Below, piece after piece: positions 6,166 to 9,345 of a stretch of DNA of 9,345 nucleotides. Position 1 is the first letter of the stretch, and every line of letters starts with the position of its first letter. The notes beneath the pieces are model-generated. The model was not told the origin of the DNA and searched no databases. It worked only from the letters and a program-made list of their open reading frames with translations. The stretch spans positions 1-9,345 of the forward strand of contig JAITJB010000063.1 in NCBI GenBank assembly GCA_031279155.1, read 5' to 3'. Source of the DNA: Deltaproteobacteria bacterium (lineage in GTDB: Bacteria; Desulfobacterota; Desulfarculia; Adiutricales; Adiutricaceae). A program made the position numbers and the translations under genes.

Positions 6166-7260
6166 TTAATTAAAGGAATCGAGTTGCCATTTGGGGAAAA
6201 GTATGGCTGAGGCCTGCCTTAAAAAGTACTCGTCAGTCATGCCGGCCATCAGATCTAGGGTTTTCTGGGCTACCGGGGTCTCTTTGATATAATGAGACGG
6301 CATTGGATTTAAAAAGTTTTTAGAGGCCTCTAAGTTTGGGCCAGTATTAAAATCCTCGAAGAAGGTCTCAAATAAAAGGCGGAAGAGTTTTTTGATCTTA
6401 GGGGCCTCGGTTTTTATCTTGGGGTTTAAGTAAATATTATCGCGGTTAAAGTTTTTAAGAGCAGTTAAAGCCTTAGCAATTTCTGGCGAAAAACCAAGGC
6501 TCTCTGGCGCGCTATTTTTGATTAGATTATCAACTAGCTGGTAGACAATAGTTCCGTTAGTCGAGCCTAAGGGATCGGTAATTTCTTTGGGGACATCTTC
6601 TCGCCTTATTAAGCCGAGCAAAATGGCGTCCTCTAAATCCCGGCCAACGTAACTAATGGCGTCGCATAACCTAACTAGGCAGCCTTCCGGGGTCATGGGG
6701 CTAACTATGGCCTCAGGGCTCTGGGATCTTGTTTTAATCCTTAAATCGAGCTCATCGAAGGTAGCTTTGGCGCCATTGGGCTTGAGGCTGGTAAGATCCG
6801 ATTCGCCGTCGTGGCATAAGATGGCGTCTAAAACGCCTAGGGTCAGATTTAAACCAGCGCCATTTTTCTCAAGTTTTTCCAGGTGCCTAAGGCTCATGAC
6901 CGGATGAACAAAGTTACCTAGGCCAGCCTCCTGGCAAAGCTCGGATAAATACTTTTCCCCGTCGTGACCGAATGGCGGGTGTCCGAGATCGTGACCTAAG
7001 GCGGCGGCTTCGATGAGATCGAGCTTTAGATCAAGTTTTTGACCGATGGTTCTGGCTACCCTTGAGACGATCTGGACATGGAGGACCCGGTGGGTTATGT
7101 GATCGTTTTTAATTAAGTAAAAGACCTGGGTCTTATCGATATACCTGGTGTAGGCGCTCGAGTGAAGAATCCGGTCGACGTCTATGGCAAACGGCGGCCT
7201 GTGATCGGTTAGTTCCCGCTCATTGGGCGGTATGCGGCGGGATACAAATGGGTCCACCAT
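6166..7260 (-). CDS. HD-domain deoxynucleoside triphosphate triphosphohydrolase (dGTPase-like)
   Basis: Members of this family split dNTPs into a deoxynucleoside and tripolyphosphate and help control dNTP pools. The 364-aa protein carries the complete HD metal site: H57 in THRVLH, H90-D91 in GHDLGHPPFGHDGE, and D200 in CDAISYVGRDLED. The segment around residues 30-60 (SAYTRYIDKTQVF...THRVLH) is typical of dGTPase-like proteins. It is shorter than E. coli Dgt (about 505 aa), so the substrate should not be assumed to be dGTP. A Shine-Dalgarno GAGAGGA lies at 7262-7268, only one base before the ATG at 7260. The next codon, GTG at 7257, sits at a better distance and may be the true start. It lies 55 bases after cooC and 20 before kdsA, so it is probably in the same operon. 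Confidence 0.92.
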   Translation of the reverse strand: MVDPFVSRRIPPNERELTDHRPPFAIDVDRILHSSAYTRYIDKTQVFYLIKNDHITHRVLHVQIVSRVARTIGQKLDLKLDLIEAAALGHDLGHPPFGHDGEKYLSELCQEAGLGNFVHPVMSLRHLEKLEKNGAGLNLTLGVLDAILCHDGESDLTSLKPNGAKATFDELDLRIKTRSQSPEAIVSPMTPEGCLVRLCDAISYVGRDLEDAILLGLIRREDVPKEITDPLGSTNGTIVYQLVDNLIKNSAPESLGFSPEIAKALTALKNFNRDNIYLNPKIKTEAPKIKKLFRLLFETFFEDFNTGPNLEASKNFLNPMPSHYIKETPVAQKTLDLMAGMTDEYFLRQASAILFPKWQLDSFN

Positions 7261-7315
7261 GTCCTCTCAATGGGTAAATTGTAAGCCCCGCCTTTACTGT
7301 GAGGAGTTTTTTAAT

Positions 7316-8083
7316 TTACTTCTTGCCAACAAGATTTCGGTAGATGATGCGGCCAGCTTCCACGGCCTCTGGCGAGTGCTCAAAAACGGCTACGCCCAAG
7401 CGATCGGCGTCAACGATGCTATCGGCAAACGGGATGTGACCTAAAACCTCGAGCCCATCGACATTGTTTTCAATAAAGTCGCGGTCGCCTTGGTTGCGGA
7501 CTTTGTTGCCGACCACGGCCACTCTTTTGATGTGGAGATCGGCGCAGAGGCGCTTGACTATCCTTACGGTTTCAAGGGAACGCTGCCCGGGCTCAGCTAC
7601 GACAATTAGGGCGTTTACGCCCGTACTCGTGGCCCGGCCCAAGTGCTCGAGACCGGCCTCCATGTCTAAGATAACGACCTCGTCTCTAGCTAAAACTAAG
7701 TTCATAACCAAGCTCTTTAATAGTACGCTCTCAGGGCAGATGCAGCCGCCGCCGCCTTTTTTAACGCCGCCTAAGGTCATAAACTTTATGCCGTTGATCT
7801 CTTTGGCCATGGTGTCAGGCAGATCATCGACTTTAGGGTTAATGGAAAAAAAGGTCCCGTAGGTGCCCGGCTCGCTTCCGGTGCGCTCGGCAACTAGTTC
7901 TTTCATCTCACTGATGGGGACCAAACCCTTAAGATCTTTGAAGCCTAAGGCTCCGGCTAAGTTGGCGTCAGGGTCAGCGTCAATGGCTAGGACTTTGGAA
8001 CCGTCTTCTTTAAAAAGATAGGCCAAGGTGGCCGACAAAGTGGTCTTACCCACGCCGCCTTTGCCCGATATGGCTATTTTCAT
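7316..8083 (-). CDS. cooC: CooC-type nickel-insertion ATPase for carbon monoxide dehydrogenase
   Basis: CooC is a MinD/ParA-family ATPase that helps insert nickel into the active-site cluster of CO dehydrogenase. The 255-aa protein has the deviant Walker A motif GKGGVGKTT (7-15), the switch DADPDAN (35-41) and the Walker B-like ILDMEAGLEHLGR (138-150). Above all it has the CxC pair C114-I-C116 in GGGGCICPES, which forms the nickel site at the CooC dimer interface and separates CooC from MinD and Mrp-type ATPases. The start ATG has TGAGG at 8089-8093, five bases upstream. No CO dehydrogenase gene is in the window. The DUF3786 gene just upstream supports a link to CO dehydrogenase/acetyl-CoA synthase metabolism. 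Members working on acetyl-CoA synthase (AcsF) are close relatives and cannot be excluded. Confidence 0.93.
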   Translation of the reverse strand: MKIAISGKGGVGKTTLSATLAYLFKEDGSKVLAIDADPDANLAGALGFKDLKGLVPISEMKELVAERTGSEPGTYGTFFSINPKVDDLPDTMAKEINGIKFMTLGGVKKGGGGCICPESVLLKSLVMNLVLARDEVVILDMEAGLEHLGRATSTGVNALIVVAEPGQRSLETVRIVKRLCADLHIKRVAVVGNKVRNQGDRDFIENNVDGLEVLGHIPFADSIVDADRLGVAVFEHSPEAVEAGRIIYRNLVGKK

Positions 8084-8096
8084 TGTAACCTCACAA

Positions 8097-8115
8097 GTCC
8101 CCCTTCATGAGGGAC
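8097..8115 (-). promoter_or_regulatory. Small hairpin just upstream of the cooC ribosome-binding site
   Basis: On the transcribed strand GTCCC and GGGAC (8111-8115 with 8097-8101) form a 5-bp stem with a 9-nt loop, ending three bases before the TGAGG ribosome-binding site. It could influence translation initiation of cooC, but the stem is short and chance pairing is possible. Confidence 0.3.
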
Positions 8116-8168
8116 GATAATTTTTGGGCCCCCCTAGAACCAAGCGCGCCTGGGGGCGTAAGGCTTCC

Positions 8169-8190
8169 ATCCGTCTGGACAAAGACGGAT
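8169..8190 (-). promoter_or_regulatory. Perfect 8-bp stem-loop at the predicted 5' end of the cooC transcript
   Basis: ATCCGTCT and AGACGGAT (8169-8176 and 8183-8190) are perfect inverted copies around a 6-nt loop. No T-tract follows on either strand, so it is not a standard terminator. It starts immediately after the candidate -10 element at 8199-8204, so it would lie at the very 5' end of the message. It may act as a stabilising 5' stem or a regulator site. Confidence 0.5.
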
Positions 8191-8198
8191 ATCTAATA

Positions 8199-8227
8199 AC
8201 AATAAGTCGCCGTAAGCGGCCCGTCAA
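8199..8227 (-). promoter_or_regulatory. Sigma-70-like promoter for the cooC-to-uvrC operon, with overlapping dyads
   Basis: Reading the - strand, TTGACG (8222-8227, five of six consensus bases) is followed after 17 bases by TATTGT (8199-8204, four of six). The predicted start near 8192 would give cooC a leader of about 110 bases. The spacer contains the dyad GCCGCTTACGGC (8209-8220), and a second dyad, GCCC/GGGC (8219-8222 with 8228-8231), covers the -35. A repressor could bind here. This is inferred from pattern only. Confidence 0.4.
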
Positions 8228-8261
8228 GGGCTCAAAGAACCGTAAGGGGAAGGAAAAACTT

Positions 8262-8885
8262 CTAGCTTAGGCCTTTAGATAAACCCATCAAACGGTAGAC
8301 CACGGCTGAGCCCAACCAGGCGATGTCCTCGATGCTTAAGGCTCCATTGATACTGCGGTCAAAGAGAACTTGGCCATCAGGCTCAAATTCCTCGTCGCCT
8401 TGATGAATGACCGTCAGCACTTCTAAGTTGGGTAAGACCTGGAATCGAACGGCCTCATCGCCAAAGCCTTCGGCCTTGGCGCCGCCTAAGGCGGCCCCGG
8501 CCTTAGTTAAAAGCCCGGGTTTTTGGCCAAAGGTCTTGATAAGCGGTATCTCAGCTCTTTTGCGAAAGGCGGCTGTGTAAAATTCCCCGCCAGGGATCTG
8601 TCTATAAGCCAGAAGTTCTCCGGTGGGGCCTAGGCCATTGGCGCCTTGGAGATAGTGGAGGACGATGACGGCGTCGGTTAAGGCAAATTCCTCACCTGTT
8701 TTGGCCTCAGCCCAACCTACGGCATAACCTGGGACCGTAACTTTAACCGGGCGGTTCATAAAATTTAGATTTAAAGCGCCATCTTGAAAGCTAGCCCCGG
8801 ACAAAGAGGCTGTTCTTTGGGCCTCGCGGGTATCTAAATCTTTGGCCGCCAGCTTTATGGCGTTTTTATAATCATCAGTACGCAC
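8262..8885 (-). CDS. DUF3786 domain protein
   Basis: The 207-aa product matches the DUF3786 family from end to end. The recognisable landmarks are VIVLHYLQGANG (73-84), the YRQIPGGEFYTAAFRKR stretch (94-110), PLIKTFG (114-120), ALGG (132-135) with GDEAVRF (142-148), the GDEEFEPDGQVLFDRS stretch (163-178) and SIEDIAWL (184-191). The family is common in strict anaerobes, often beside CO dehydrogenase/acetyl-CoA synthase or corrinoid protein genes, and its biochemical role is not established. The GTG at 8885 is chosen because AAAGGAG lies at 8894-8900 with an 8-base gap. An upstream in-frame ATG at 8954 lies ahead of the candidate promoter's start site and adds 23 residues not typical of the family. 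The stop is TAG, and cooC starts 178 bases further on, after its own candidate promoter. Confidence 0.87.
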   Translation of the reverse strand: MRTDDYKNAIKLAAKDLDTREAQRTASLSGASFQDGALNLNFMNRPVKVTVPGYAVGWAEAKTGEEFALTDAVIVLHYLQGANGLGPTGELLAYRQIPGGEFYTAAFRKRAEIPLIKTFGQKPGLLTKAGAALGGAKAEGFGDEAVRFQVLPNLEVLTVIHQGDEEFEPDGQVLFDRSINGALSIEDIAWLGSAVVYRLMGLSKGLS

Positions 8886-8942
8886 TTTTATAACTCCTTT
8901 GAGCTGCCCTTGGTGGGCACAATAGACCAAACTTTTGTCATG

Positions 8943-8951
8943 ATAATACCA
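8943..8951 (-). promoter_or_regulatory. Extended -10 promoter for the DUF3786 gene
   Basis: On the - strand TGG directly precedes TATTAT (8943-8948), forming an extended -10 element (TGn plus a five-of-six match to TATAAT). No good -35 is present, which extended -10 promoters tolerate. The predicted start, near 8936, leaves about 50 bases before the GTG at 8885 and supports that start codon. Confidence 0.35.
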
Positions 8952-8954
8952 CAC

Positions 8955-9345
8955 AACGCCAACTTTTGCCCGTAAGCCTTACGGGCTTACGATAGGCTTT
9001 GGCGTCATTGAGCCAATAAAAGTTCGGTATAGCTTTGTTGACAATTTAAATTATAATTGGCCTAGGGTAAAGATTGCCTAGGCGCCATTAGGGAGCTAGA
9101 GGGCCTTGGCCAGGAGATATTGGCCCGGGAAACCAAAACGGCTATAGGCGCTAAGCCCTCTATAAGACGGTCAAAGAGGCTACCGAAGTTAATTACTTAT
9201 GGCATATTGCTAGAAGCCAAAGAGCGCTTACGCGTTAATCAACCCCCCCCGAGACGTAGCTTCCCCACCTAGGAATGCATGTTGGCTTAAGACGCCTTTT
9301 TTTCGCCAGGTTACGGGCTTACAAAAGCTGGAATTGTCAGCTTGT
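8955..9345. other. Window-end stretch without a convincing gene
   Basis: No gene with both a start and a ribosome-binding site at normal spacing is seen. Present are the palindromic CGTAAG/CTTACG element at 8968-8991, the palindrome GCCTAGGC near 9076, an inverted repeat TAGAGGGC (9097-9104) / GCCCTCTA (9155-9162) enclosing a smaller hairpin, a C8 run at 9243-9250, a T8 tract near 9297-9304, and a second copy of TTACGGGCTTAC at 9311-9322. The + strand frame 9066-9272 is open for 68 codons without an ATG. The stretch may hold the promoter region of a gene beyond the window, a small RNA, or gene debris. Confidence 0.5.
8968..8991. repeat. Palindromic CGTAAG element with two alternative hairpins
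   Basis: GCCCGTAA (8968-8975) pairs with TTACGGGC (8979-8986) in an 8-bp stem with a 3-nt loop. Alternatively CGTAAGC (8971-8977) pairs with GCTTACG (8985-8991). The two folds exclude each other. The TTACGGGCTTAC part recurs at 9311-9322, and CGTAAG-type hexamers recur at 8157, 8211, 8241 and 9227, as expected for a small dispersed intergenic repeat. Confidence 0.6.

Noticed and set aside
8885..8954. ATG at 8954 as the start of the DUF3786 gene
   Set aside because: It lies upstream of the likely transcript start, adds 23 residues atypical of the family, and the GTG at 8885 has a strong, well-spaced ribosome-binding site.
9038..9057. Perfect TTGACA and perfect TATAAT close together
   Set aside because: They are only 8 bases apart, far below the 16-18 needed for a sigma-70 promoter, and neither hexamer has a partner at proper spacing. 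Probably chance in AT-rich DNA.
9285..9304. T8 tract after GGC...GCC as a terminator
   Set aside because: The stem is only about 3 bp, so it would not form a stable terminator hairpin.

Overview
The window looks like a chromosomal segment of an anaerobic Gram-negative bacterium, most likely a member of the Desulfobacterota (former Deltaproteobacteria). The reasons are the Kdo (LPS) synthesis genes kdsA and kdsC, a CooC-type nickel-insertion ATPase for carbon monoxide dehydrogenase, a DUF3786 protein of the kind found with CO dehydrogenase/acetyl-CoA synthase genes in strict anaerobes, and a sigma-54 promoter. An intact-looking kdsC carrying one nonsense codon, long gene-free stretches and many short tandem repeats would fit a host-associated lineage under relaxed selection (for example an Adiutrix-like gut symbiont). 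That placement is inference only.

Left part (1-1200, + strand): a complete tRNA-Pro(CGG) with encoded CCA and a strong intrinsic terminator, then a duplicated -24/-12 element whose second copy fully matches the degenerate sigma-54 consensus, a hairpin near the predicted transcript start, and two coupled small genes of unrecognised function (326-805 and 819-1196).

Middle (1197-2754): a gene-free stretch of about 580 bases with three unrelated short tandem repeats (periods 15, 10 and 12), then an AT-rich orphan gene (1780-2688) that contrasts sharply with its neighbours and is probably acquired, followed by a perfect 12-bp tandem duplication.

Right part (2755-8885, - strand): a closely packed set transcribed right to left: a DUF3786 gene, then cooC, an HD-domain dNTPase, kdsA, kdsC (interrupted by an in-frame amber codon) and uvrC. 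From cooC to uvrC the gaps are 55, 20 and 27 bases, then a 29-base overlap, so these five probably form one operon. It mixes CO dehydrogenase maturation, nucleotide-pool control, LPS Kdo synthesis and nucleotide excision repair. A sigma-70-like promoter with dyads lies upstream of cooC, and a separate extended -10 promoter fits DUF3786.

The right edge (8955-9345) has no convincing gene. It holds alternative hairpins built on a CGTAAG/CTTACG motif that recurs in the intergenic DNA around cooC and the DUF3786 gene. I found no CRISPR array, transposase, integrase or rRNA. The most notable observations are the single amber codon in an otherwise intact kdsC, the duplicated sigma-54 element, and the AT-rich orphan gene.
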